The position numbers and the translations under genes were made by a program. Positions 56,507 to 64,000 of a DNA stretch of 64,000 nucleotides are shown piece after piece. Positions within the stretch are counted from its first letter, which is position 1; each line of letters opens with the position of its first letter. Location: the NCBI RefSeq assembly GCF_030055425.1, contig NZ_JASFYE010000002.1, forward strand, positions 124,001-188,000, read 5' to 3'. This DNA comes from Methanothermobacter sp. Its GTDB lineage: Archaea; Methanobacteriota; Methanobacteria; Methanobacteriales; Methanothermobacteraceae. The notes beneath the pieces were generated by a model. That model had not been told where the DNA came from. It did no database searches and saw only the letters and a list, made by a program, of their open reading frames with translations.

Positions 56507-56824
56507 ATGAAGATGATAAGGGCAATAATAAGACCTGAAAAGTCCGAAGAGGTGGCTGATGCTCTGGATGATGCAGGGTTCCCGGCCCTCACAAAGATGG
56601 AGGTTATAGGGAGGGGTAAGCAGAAGGGCATTCGCTTTGATGAAATTTACTATGATGAGATACCCAAGACCATGCTGCTCATCGTTGTGGACGATGCTGA
56701 TGCAGAGAAGGTGGTCTCGGTTATCAGTGAAAGCGGATACACAGGAAAAATTGGGGATGGTAAAATATTCATAAGCCCAGTGGAAAACGCCTACACCGTC
56801 AGAACAAGAGAGGAAGGCCTTTAG
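56507..56824 (+). CDS. nifI1: NifI1, PII-like nitrogenase regulator
   Basis: A 105-residue PII-family protein (MKMIRAIIRPEKSEEVADALDD, then KIGDGKIFISPVENAYTVRTREEGL). With NifI2 it binds NifDK and switches it off in response to ammonia, relieved by 2-oxoglutarate. The gap between nifH and nifD is the usual place for this pair in archaea. ATG 56507 with AGGTG 6 bases before it; GTG 56498 is in frame but poorer. The T-loop Tyr region differs from GlnB. Confidence 0.92.
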   Translation: MKMIRAIIRPEKSEEVADALDDAGFPALTKMEVIGRGKQKGIRFDEIYYDEIPKTMLLIVVDDADAEKVVSVISESGYTGKIGDGKIFISPVENAYTVRTREEGL

Positions 56825-56832
56825 GTGTCTGA

Positions 56833-57198
56833 ATGAAGGAAATAATCGCCATAATAAGACCAAAAAGCATGAAGAAGACCAGGGATGTTCTTGAATCCCT
56901 GGGATTCCCCTCATTCAACGCCACCAGAGTTCTCGGAAGGGGCAAGCAGAGGGCAATAATTGATGAGGTCAGCATTCCCACACCCCCAGAGGGGATTGAT
57001 GAGAAGAGGGGAACAATGAGATACATTCCCAAGAGGATGATCCAGATAACCGTGGAGGATCCTGACGTCCAGCTGGTTGTGGAGGCCATAATGAAGGTCA
57101 ACCACACAGGAAAAATTGGGGACGGAAAGATCTTTGTATGCCCGGTTGACGATGCAATGAGGATAAGGACTGGTGATAGAGGGACTGAAGCGCTTTAA
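56833..57198 (+). CDS. nifI2: NifI2, PII-like nitrogenase regulator
   Basis: A 121-residue PII-family partner of NifI1, with KIGDGKIFVCPVDDAMRIRTGDRGTEAL at the C-terminus and a longer T-loop region (SIPTPPEGIDEKRGTMRYIPKRMIQITVED) as in NifI2. ATG 56833 is seven bases past the nifI1 stop. A TATA-like ctttatattt at 57201-57210 after it could be an internal promoter for nifD. Confidence 0.92.
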   Translation: MKEIIAIIRPKSMKKTRDVLESLGFPSFNATRVLGRGKQRAIIDEVSIPTPPEGIDEKRGTMRYIPKRMIQITVEDPDVQLVVEAIMKVNHTGKIGDGKIFVCPVDDAMRIRTGDRGTEAL

Positions 57199-57269
57199 CC
57201 CTTTATATTTGGATTGAAATGGTAGAGGGCGGTTTTAGTTTCTCCGTATAAATCAAAGGATGATTGAAA

Positions 57270-58682
57270 ATGCCATTTGAACTGTTTGATGTCGATGCTG
57301 AAATACCAGATAGAAAAAAGCACATCTATGTAAAGAAGGAGGCGGATCCCCAGGAGGACATACCAGCATGTAACACGACAACGATCCCCGGCTGTATGAC
57401 AGAAAGGGGATGCGCATTTGCAGGTGCAAAGGGTGTGATAACAGGGGCAATAAAGGATGCGCTTCACGTTATCCATTCACCTGTTGGATGCACAGCATAT
57501 GGCTACGGTACAAAGAGATACCCCACATCACAGAAAATGCCTGATGGAAGCATGTTCCCAATAGAAAACTTCAACCTCAAATACATAACCGGAACGGATC
57601 TGAGTGAGTCTGATGTGGTGTTTGGTGGTATGGACAAACTCAAAAGGTGCATCCTGGAGGCGGTCAGGGAATTTCCAGAGGTAAATGCGGTTTACACCTA
57701 CGCCACATGCACAACAGGTCTCATAGGGGACGATATTGATGCAATCTCAAGGGAGGTCTCAGAGGAGATTGGTAAGGATGTTGTTGCAATAAACGCTCCG
57801 GGCTTTGCGGGTCCAACACAGTCAAAGGGACATCAGGTTGCCAACTACACCCTCTTTGAGGACCTGGTGGGAACCGCAGAGCCCCCCAGAACCACGGAAT
57901 ATGACGTGAACCTCATAGGGGAGTACAATATCGATGGGGACCTCTGGGTTCTGAAAAAATACTTTGAGGAGATGGGGATAAACGTCCTGAGCACATTCAC
58001 AGGCGACTGCTGTCACGACGAGATAAAGTGGATGCACAGGGCAAAGCTGAGTCTGGTCAGATGTCAGAGATCAGCAAACTACATTGCAAAGCTCCTTGAG
58101 GAGAGATATGGCGTCCCCTACATGAAGGTTGATTTCTTTGGAATGGAATACTGCAGAAAAAACCTCATGGCAATAGGGGAGTATTTCGGAATACCAGAGA
58201 AGGCAGAGAGGGTGATAGAGGACAGAATGGAAAAAATAGGTCCAGAGATTCAGTATCTCAGGGATAAACTCAGGGGTAAAAGGGTCTGGGTTTTCTCAGG
58301 AGGCCCGAAAAACTGGCATCTTCCCAGACCACTCGAGGACGAACTTGGAATGGAAGTGGTTGCAGTTTCAACAATGTTCGAACACGAAGACGGCTACGAG
58401 AAGATCAAGAAAAGGGTCCGGGAGGGCACAGTGATAGTGGACGACCCCAACTCACTGGAACTCGAGGAGATCATCGAGAAATACAGGCCAGACATCATTC
58501 TATCAGGAATAAAGGAAAAATACCTCGCCCATAAACTTGGAGTGCCCTGTATACTCATCCACTCATATGAAAACGGGCCATACATAGGCTTTGAGGGATT
58601 CCTTAATCTGGCGAGGGACATGTACGCGGCAATATACAATCCTGTATGGGATCTGCTTGAATTCGAGGAGGATGTTAACTGA
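57270..58682 (+). CDS. nifD: Nitrogenase MoFe protein alpha chain NifD
   Basis: A 470-residue alpha subunit. P-cluster cysteines are in [22 protein letters not shown] and [13 protein letters not shown]. Cofactor ligands are the Cys in [22 protein letters not shown] and the His in [18 protein letters not shown]. The metal (Mo, V or Fe) cannot be read safely from this; the operon lacks extra anf/vnfG genes, so Mo is likely. ATG 57270 with AGGATGAT; TTG 57264 is the alternative. nifK overlaps its stop by one base. Confidence 0.95.
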   Translation: MPFELFDVDAEIPDRKKHIYVKKEADPQEDIPACNTTTIPGCMTERGCAFAGAKGVITGAIKDALHVIHSPVGCTAYGYGTKRYPTSQKMPDGSMFPIENFNLKYITGTDLSESDVVFGGMDKLKRCILEAVREFPEVNAVYTYATCTTGLIGDDIDAISREVSEEIGKDVVAINAPGFAGPTQSKGHQVANYTLFEDLVGTAEPPRTTEYDVNLIGEYNIDGDLWVLKKYFEEMGINVLSTFTGDCCHDEIKWMHRAKLSLVRCQRSANYIAKLLEERYGVPYMKVDFFGMEYCRKNLMAIGEYFGIPEKAERVIEDRMEKIGPEIQYLRDKLRGKRVWVFSGGPKNWHLPRPLEDELGMEVVAVSTMFEHEDGYEKIKKRVREGTVIVDDPNSLELEEIIEKYRPDIILSGIKEKYLAHKLGVPCILIHSYENGPYIGFEGFLNLARDMYAAIYNPVWDLLEFEEDVN

Positions 58683-60061
58683 TGCCAGAAATAAACGTGA
58701 TGGAGAGGGGAAGGGAACTTGTGATAAACCCCCTCGTGACCTGCCAGCCATTCGGTGCAATGTTCGCAACACTGGGTATAAGGAGGGGGCTGCCCCTGGT
58801 TCACGGCTCCCAGGGCTGCAGCACCTTTGTGAGATACGGGCTTAACAGACACTTCAGAGAACCCGCAGAGATAGCCGTCACATCGCTTCATGAGGACGCT
58901 GCCGTATTCGGAGGTAGAAGTAACATAATAAACGGTGTTAAAAACCTTGTGAAGAGACTCAGACCCGACCTTGTGGGAATTGTAACCACCTGCTCAAGTG
59001 AAATAATAGGGGATGACGTGGATGGTTTCATGAGGGTCGCTGAGACTGAACTGAGGGATGAACTTGGAGACAGGTTCCAGACAAAACTGGTCCACATATC
59101 AACACCCAGCTTCGTTGAAAACCACTTCAGGGGATACGGAAATGCCATAAAATCATTCATAGAGACCCTCGCCAGGGAGGATGGAGACTGTAACCATAGG
59201 CTCAACGTGATACCGGGTATAGTTAACCCTGGCGACATAAGGGAGATAAAACACATCCTGGGCCTTATGGGCATTGACCATATCATACTCACTGATACCT
59301 CAGATCCCTTTGATTCCCCACTCAGACCATCAAAAACAGAGAAGATGCCATTCTACCCCCGTGGAGGAACACGGGTTTCTGAAATAGAGGACTCATCAAG
59401 CAGTATTGGAACAGTGACAATGACCATGTATGGTGATGAAGCAGTGAATACACTTGAAAAGCGATTCGGGGTACCGGGTGAGTACTCCATACCAGTGGGG
59501 GTCCGCAATACAGATGAATTTGTTCGCACGGTAGCCAGGATTTCAGAGAGTGATGTGAATGATGAACTGCTCGATGAAAGAGGCATCCTGATTGACTCAA
59601 TGGCGGACCTCAGTTCAAGGTACCTCTCTGGAAGAACAGCCGCGGTCTACGGGGACCCTGACATGGTTGCGGGAATATCAAGGTTCCTCTGTGAACTTGG
59701 GATGGTTCCACTCCACACTTGCACAGGAACAGATAACCAACTATTCCTTGATAGGATGAAGACAGTGGCATCTGAGGCAGGTGAAAGGATAAATGTCATG
59801 ATAAAATCAGATCTCAGGGCACTTGAGGCGAAACTCGCAGAGGAACCTGTTGACCTCATGATAGGAAACTCAGATGGCAGACTCATAGCCCAGGACCTTG
59901 GAATACCCCTTGTGAGGGTTGGCTACCCGGTATATGACAGGGTGGGCTATCAGAGGGTGCCCATCACAGGCTACAGGGGGGCAGTGAATCTCATAAACAG
60001 AATAACAAACACAGTACTCAGGGAATACTATGAACCACAGCACTGGAAACTGCAGCAGTAA
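58682..60061 (+). CDS. nifK: Nitrogenase MoFe protein beta chain NifK
   Basis: A 459-residue beta subunit. P-cluster cysteines lie in [30 protein letters not shown] and [39 protein letters not shown] is the standard block. Short compared with bacterial NifK, without the long N-terminal extension, as usual for archaeal nif. Its 3' end overlaps nifE by 32 bases. Confidence 0.96.
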   Translation: MPEINVMERGRELVINPLVTCQPFGAMFATLGIRRGLPLVHGSQGCSTFVRYGLNRHFREPAEIAVTSLHEDAAVFGGRSNIINGVKNLVKRLRPDLVGIVTTCSSEIIGDDVDGFMRVAETELRDELGDRFQTKLVHISTPSFVENHFRGYGNAIKSFIETLAREDGDCNHRLNVIPGIVNPGDIREIKHILGLMGIDHIILTDTSDPFDSPLRPSKTEKMPFYPRGGTRVSEIEDSSSSIGTVTMTMYGDEAVNTLEKRFGVPGEYSIPVGVRNTDEFVRTVARISESDVNDELLDERGILIDSMADLSSRYLSGRTAAVYGDPDMVAGISRFLCELGMVPLHTCTGTDNQLFLDRMKTVASEAGERINVMIKSDLRALEAKLAEEPVDLMIGNSDGRLIAQDLGIPLVRVGYPVYDRVGYQRVPITGYRGAVNLINRITNTVLREYYEPQHWKLQQ

Positions 60062-61472
60062 AGAGAATTTTTCAGCGGGCACCGCAGGTGATCTAAAGGT
60101 TGAGGAGGTCCCTGAAGCGGTTATAGAGACACTCTCCCCCAGAAAAGAACACTTCACAAGGAGCTGCAGCGGGTCAGGGCCACGCTGTAATCGTGAATCA
60201 CTTCCAGGCATGGTAACCCAGAGGTCATGTGTTTATGGGGGGGCGAGGGTTGTCCTCATGCCCATAACGGATGCAGCCCACCTTGTGCATGGACCTGTGG
60301 GATGCGCTGCATGCACCTGGGACATCAGGGGAAGCAGAAGCTCAGGGTCTGAACTCTACAGGATGGGATTCTCAACTGGTCTTGAGGAAAAGGATGTGGT
60401 GTTTGGGGGGGAGGATAAACTCCTTGAATGTATACTGGAGATAAGTGAAATTCACTCCCCCTCAGCCATATTCGTCTACTCCACATGTGTTTCAGGCGTT
60501 ATAGGGGACGACATAGCGGCTGTATGCAGAACAGCAGAAAACAAAACAGGAAGATGGGTAATACCGGTGCAGTCTGAGGGATTCAGAAGCTTCAACAAGT
60601 CACTCGGCCACCAGCTAGCCTGCGATGTTATTCTCAGACACATAATAGGGCGTGGAGATGCTGAAGTCAGGGAAAACTCGGTTAACCTTGTGGGTGAGTT
60701 CAATGTTGCAGGGGACCTCTGGGAGATAAAGGGTCTACTTGAGAAAATGGGTATTTGCGTGGTTTCATCCATAACCGGTGACTCAACAGTGGCTGAAATC
60801 TCAGAAGCCCACACAGCGCAGCTTAACATTGTACAGTGCAGCAAGTCATCAGGTTACATTGCAGAGGAGATGAAGAGGAAATACGGGATACCCTACATAA
60901 ATGTCAATTTTTTTGGCATAAAAGAGACCATGGATTCTCTCCTATCAATTTCAGATTTCTTTGGTCTCAGCGATGAAAAATGGATCAGCTCAATGGCAGA
61001 AAAAACATATAGAATCATCAGGGGCTACAGGAGAGCCCTTGAGGGTAAAAAGGTGGCAATATACGTGGGCGGTAACAAGGCATGGTCCCTTATAAGGGCA
61101 TTCGGGGACCTTGGAATGGAGGTGATAATGAGCGGAACCCAGAATGGGCTCCCTGAAGACTACCTGAAGATAATGGAGAAGTCAGGAAGGGAACTGATAC
61201 TCTTTGATGATGCAAATCCAGTTGAACTTTCAGAACTGCTGCGAAAGTACAGGCCTGATCTGCTTGTTTCAGGGGCCAAGGAAAAATATCTCTCCTATAA
61301 GCTTGGAATACCCTTCTGTGAATTTAACCATGACAGGATAAAACCATTCTCAGGCTTTGGAGGATTCCTGAATTTTGCCGAGGAGGTTAAAAGAACCCTG
61401 GAAAGTCCCATATGGACTATTGCCAGCAAAAAAAGGTTATCAGGACCAGGAGGTATGTCAGGTGGAGCATAG
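60030..61472 (+). CDS. nifE: NifE, FeMo-cofactor scaffold alpha-like subunit
   Basis: A 480-residue NifD paralogue for cofactor maturation. It has [36 protein letters not shown] and [18 protein letters not shown], the NifE Cys sites, and [22 protein letters not shown] with its Cys. The N-terminal CSGSGPRCN adds further cysteines. ATG 60030 lies 32 bases inside nifK. Pairs with NifN as the NifEN scaffold. No nifB is in the window. Confidence 0.93.
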   Translation: MNHSTGNCSSKENFSAGTAGDLKVEEVPEAVIETLSPRKEHFTRSCSGSGPRCNRESLPGMVTQRSCVYGGARVVLMPITDAAHLVHGPVGCAACTWDIRGSRSSGSELYRMGFSTGLEEKDVVFGGEDKLLECILEISEIHSPSAIFVYSTCVSGVIGDDIAAVCRTAENKTGRWVIPVQSEGFRSFNKSLGHQLACDVILRHIIGRGDAEVRENSVNLVGEFNVAGDLWEIKGLLEKMGICVVSSITGDSTVAEISEAHTAQLNIVQCSKSSGYIAEEMKRKYGIPYINVNFFGIKETMDSLLSISDFFGLSDEKWISSMAEKTYRIIRGYRRALEGKKVAIYVGGNKAWSLIRAFGDLGMEVIMSGTQNGLPEDYLKIMEKSGRELILFDDANPVELSELLRKYRPDLLVSGAKEKYLSYKLGIPFCEFNHDRIKPFSGFGGFLNFAEEVKRTLESPIWTIASKKRLSGPGGMSGGA

Positions 61473-62805
61473 AAGCACCATAATGAATCCTGGAACCATC
61501 TGTCAGCCCCTGGGTGCCGTCATGGCGTTTCTGGGCATCAGGGGCTCAATGCCACTCATACATGGTTCACAGGGCTGCAGCACATATATGAGGTTTCAGC
61601 TCACAAGACACTTCAGAGAACCTGTGAATATAGCCTCAAGTTCCCTGAGTGAAGCTACAGTTGTATATGGTGGAGAAGAAAACCTTTTAAGGGCCCTGAA
61701 GACGGTTGAAGAACAGTACAGCCCTGAAGTTATAGGTGTAATTTCAGGTTGCCTCTCAGAGACAATAGGAGATGACATTGATAGAATAGTGGATAAACAC
61801 AGGGGAAGAGGAGAGTCTGAGATTATAACGGTTTCATCACCTGGCTTCAGAGGTTCACACGTGGATGGATATGAGGCCGCTGTTAAATCCATTCTCAGAT
61901 CACTTGTCAGGGGTCATGCTGAACCTGTTGATAGAATAAACATCATAAATGGTATCATGAGCCCTGCAGACACCTCAGAGATAAAGAATATTCTTGAAGG
62001 AATCGGCGTGGATTTTCTCATGATAACCGATAACTCTGAGTCCCTTGACGAACCATTTGATGGTGACCCGTATTTTATAACACGTCACGGAACATCCATC
62101 CATGAAATAGCTGGTGCAGGTAGCTCCATGGCCACCCTTAACCTTGGGGGGTACGGTGGAGGGGAGTTCCTGGAAAAGAAATACGGGGTTAAAAACATTG
62201 AACTCCAGATCCCTGCAGGTCTTGGAGGTACAGATAAATTTTTAGGGGTCCTCCTTGATCTTTTCCATTCAGATATTTCCCGCTCCATCAGGAGGGAGCG
62301 GGGTAGACTGATGGATGCGATGATAGATTCCCATCAGTACACCTCAGGAAGGAGAGTGGCCATATTTGCAGACCCAGCATATGCTGTTGCATTAACATCG
62401 CTGGTACTTGAGATGGGAATGCAGCCGTACGTTTTCACAGGTTCCAGGAGCAGATACTTCCATGAAAAAATCAGCCAGCTCCAGAGTAAATGGGGGTCCC
62501 GATTTCTGGCACGGAGTGGGGTTGATATATTTGGCTTAAGGGAAAACCTTGCTGGCAGAGAGATCGACGTCCTTATAGGAAACTCCCACTGCGCAAGGGT
62601 AGCCAGGGAACTTGGAGTGCCCCTCATGAGGATTGGATTCCCGGTTTACGATAGGGTGGGGTCCCAGAGAATAAGAATAGCAGGATACGCCGGGGGGATA
62701 GCCTTTGTTGACTCCCTCACAAACCTGATACTCGAGAGCCACTATGATGAGGGATATGAAATTGAGGGTGATACATGTGATAAGGATAGCTGTTGCGTCG
62801 GATGA
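61462..62805 (+). CDS. nifN: NifN, FeMo-cofactor scaffold beta-like subunit
   Basis: A 447-residue NifK paralogue. It has [42 protein letters not shown] and [16 protein letters not shown], and a C-terminal [27 protein letters not shown] start at GTG 61462, 11 bases inside nifE, with AGGAGGT 7 bases upstream. A longer frame from 61375 lies within nifE and has no ribosome site. The C-terminus ends with a Cys cluster ([11 protein letters not shown]). Confidence 0.92.
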   Translation: MEHRSTIMNPGTICQPLGAVMAFLGIRGSMPLIHGSQGCSTYMRFQLTRHFREPVNIASSSLSEATVVYGGEENLLRALKTVEEQYSPEVIGVISGCLSETIGDDIDRIVDKHRGRGESEIITVSSPGFRGSHVDGYEAAVKSILRSLVRGHAEPVDRINIINGIMSPADTSEIKNILEGIGVDFLMITDNSESLDEPFDGDPYFITRHGTSIHEIAGAGSSMATLNLGGYGGGEFLEKKYGVKNIELQIPAGLGGTDKFLGVLLDLFHSDISRSIRRERGRLMDAMIDSHQYTSGRRVAIFADPAYAVALTSLVLEMGMQPYVFTGSRSRYFHEKISQLQSKWGSRFLARSGVDIFGLRENLAGREIDVLIGNSHCARVARELGVPLMRIGFPVYDRVGSQRIRIAGYAGGIAFVDSLTNLILESHYDEGYEIEGDTCDKDSCCVG

Positions 62806-63112
62806 CGGTAGATACGTTAACAGACACTTCGCAGATGCAGACGGCTTCATAGTTTTTGAGAGGATTGATAATGAAATCAAATTTTCTGAAATAAGGAAGG
62901 TGGATGGGGGAAAAATAGAAAAGCACGACGATAGATGGAGGCGGGTCCTGGACCTTATTGATGACTGTGAAATCGTAATATGCAGAAGGATAGGGGAAAA
63001 ACCACTTGAGGAGGCTAAAAGGAGGGGTGTTATAGTCTTTGAATCAGATGATGGAATATCTGCGGCAATACTGAAATCACTCACGGAACTGAACATATCC
63101 TGCAGAGTATAA
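62777..63112 (+). CDS. nifX: NifX/NafY-like cofactor-binding protein
   Basis: A 111-residue NifX/NifB-C domain protein: [32 protein letters not shown] is the family N-terminus, with HFADAD at the cofactor-binding spot. It probably shuttles or stores FeMo-co precursor. GTG 62777 with GGGTGAT upstream is the best start; the ATG at 62744 would add 11 residues. It overlaps nifN by 29 bases. Confidence 0.82.
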   Translation: MIRIAVASDDGRYVNRHFADADGFIVFERIDNEIKFSEIRKVDGGKIEKHDDRWRRVLDLIDDCEIVICRRIGEKPLEEAKRRGVIVFESDDGISAAILKSLTELNISCRV

Positions 63113-63122
63113 TGGGTCTCCC

Positions 63123-64000
63123 ATGAGAGTCTTCACAACCTGCACAAGGGACTGTCCAGGCGCATGTGGTCTCACAGTCAGGGTTAAGAGGGGAGTTGTA
63201 AGGTCGATAGGTGGAAACAGAAAACATCCACACAGCAGGGGATTTTTATGCAGAAAAACGGCCAAATATCATATTATGAGGCTCTACTCCCCTAAAAGGA
63301 TCCTGAAACCCCTCATGAGAGATGGAAATCAGTGGAGGACCGTATCCTGGGATGAGGCTCTTCAAACAGTAGCTGATGTGATGAACAGATGTGTGGATGA
63401 ATACGGTTCAGAATCCATAGTCTATTATCAGGGATTTGGTGCAAGAACAGCCCTGAGACTTCTTAACCGGAGGTTTTTCAATTCTCTGGGGGCAACAACC
63501 CTTGAGGGAACACTCTGTGGAGGTACAGCCATAGCTGCCCATAAAATGGATTTCGGGAAAAGGATATCCCATGAACCAAGCGACCACCTCAACAGCAGAA
63601 ACATATTCATCTGGGGACGTAACCCGGCAGTTACCGACCTTAACCTCTGGAGGATAGTAAGGAGGGCCCAGCGCAAGGGGAAAACCATCGTCACAGTTGA
63701 CCCTCTAAGGACTGAAACAGCCGCCAGAGCAGATATCCACTGCCGGGTTAGACCAGGCACCGATATGTACCTTGCAATTGCACTTTCAAAGATCATCATG
63801 GATGAGGGACTCCACGATCAGGGGTTTATTGAGGACCATGCAGACAACTTCGATGCCTACCTGAACGTCCTCGATGCCTTCAGCCTCTCTGAACTATCAG
63901 GGATCACAGGGATTCCCGAAAGGATGATGTATGAGCTTGCCTTCATCTATTCAGATGTCCCGAGCAGCATAATAATTGGGTGGGGTCTGCAGAGGTACTT
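63123..64000 (+). CDS. Molybdopterin oxidoreductase (formate-dehydrogenase-like), 3' end outside window
   Basis: At least 292 residues, running off the window. The N-terminal [4Fe-4S] site is CTRDCPGACGLTVRVK with a fourth Cys in GFLCRKT. SWDEALQTVADV and YQGFGARTALRLL follow, and GTLCGGTA carries the Cys expected to hold Mo/W. TVDPLRTETAARADIHCRVRPGTDMYLAIALSK is the MGD-binding stretch. It is of the FdhF/Nap superfamily. It follows nifX by about 10 bases and may belong to the nif operon, perhaps in electron supply; the reaction is not known. Confidence 0.8.
   Translation, partial: MRVFTTCTRDCPGACGLTVRVKRGVVRSIGGNRKHPHSRGFLCRKTAKYHIMRLYSPKRILKPLMRDGNQWRTVSWDEALQTVADVMNRCVDEYGSESIVYYQGFGARTALRLLNRRFFNSLGATTLEGTLCGGTAIAAHKMDFGKRISHEPSDHLNSRNIFIWGRNPAVTDLNLWRIVRRAQRKGKTIVTVDPLRTETAARADIHCRVRPGTDMYLAIALSKIIMDEGLHDQGFIEDHADNFDAYLNVLDAFSLSELSGITGIPERMMYELAFIYSDVPSSIIIGWGLQRY

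Noticed and set aside
61375-61461. Longer N-terminus for NifN
   Set aside because: It lies in nifE and has no ribosome site; GTG 61462 has AGGAGGT at the right distance.

Overview
The window is almost certainly from the chromosome of a Methanothermobacter-type hydrogenotrophic methanogen (Euryarchaeota, Methanobacteriales). The evidence is a complete tungsten-type formylmethanofuran dehydrogenase operon (fwdHFGDACB), the F430 biosynthesis gene cfbD, a coenzyme F390 synthetase homologue, archaeal PolD large subunit, Sec61-beta, class I lysyl-tRNA synthetase and an MthK calcium-gated K+ channel nearly identical to the M. thermautotrophicus protein as I remember it. AGGTGAT-type Shine-Dalgarno sites and TTG/GTG starts are frequent. 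I infer gene names and homology from recognised protein sequence; no search was run.

Layout. 1-7.4 kb: end of a P-type ATPase, a small membrane protein next to mthK, sfsA, cfbD, a sugar-nucleotidyltransferase/cupin protein, hisH, an AIR-synthase-like protein, a small pilin-like protein and tRNA-Arg(GCG). 7.4-17.1 kb: a visibly AT-rich island directly after the tRNA. It holds tiny ORFs, two SPASM radical SAM enzymes, a UbiA-type prenyltransferase, an ECF transporter (S, T and fused double ATPase) and two half-size ABC transporters of the siderophore/metallophore-transport look. 17.2-31.5 kb: F390 synthetase homologue, truD, aconitase-X small subunit, small membrane proteins, two class III pilin-like genes, an amidohydrolase, a copper-type P-ATPase, PolD-L, secG, purB and a repeat-containing membrane protein. 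31.6-41.7 kb: class III ribonucleotide reductase, a UGSC-type protein pair, lysS, thiC, a PfkB kinase, a LysR/ModE-like regulator and 6-phospho-3-hexuloisomerase. 41.7-49.2 kb: a formate-dehydrogenase-like cluster (fdhD, NuoE-like, NuoF-like, moaA, mobB, NuoG/FdhA fusion). 49.4-55.4 kb: fwdHFGDACB. 55.4-64 kb: nifH-I1-I2-D-K-E-N-X and the start of another molybdopterin oxidoreductase, cut by the window end.

How it works together. The right-hand 22 kb is a block of W/Mo and Fe-S enzymes with their cofactor genes (moaA, mobB, fdhD). Fwd fixes CO2 on methanofuran, a separate FDH-type complex with NADH-dehydrogenase-like electron-input subunits lies beside it, and the nitrogenase operon follows behind a textbook NrpR operator (GGAA-N6-TTCC). 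The fwd operon begins with FwdH, a helix-turn-helix/ferredoxin fusion, and has two TGTGTG...CACACA inverted repeats around its promoter, which suggests autoregulation.

The best candidate for an undescribed system is the AT-rich island. Its tightly overlapping genes look like one operon that makes a small modified product with two radical SAM enzymes and a prenyltransferase. The neighbouring genes would move that product or its metal complex through an ECF transporter and a heterodimeric ABC transporter. A 34-codon ORF that abuts the first radical SAM gene, and a 15-codon ORF behind a perfect Shine-Dalgarno site, are possible peptide substrates.
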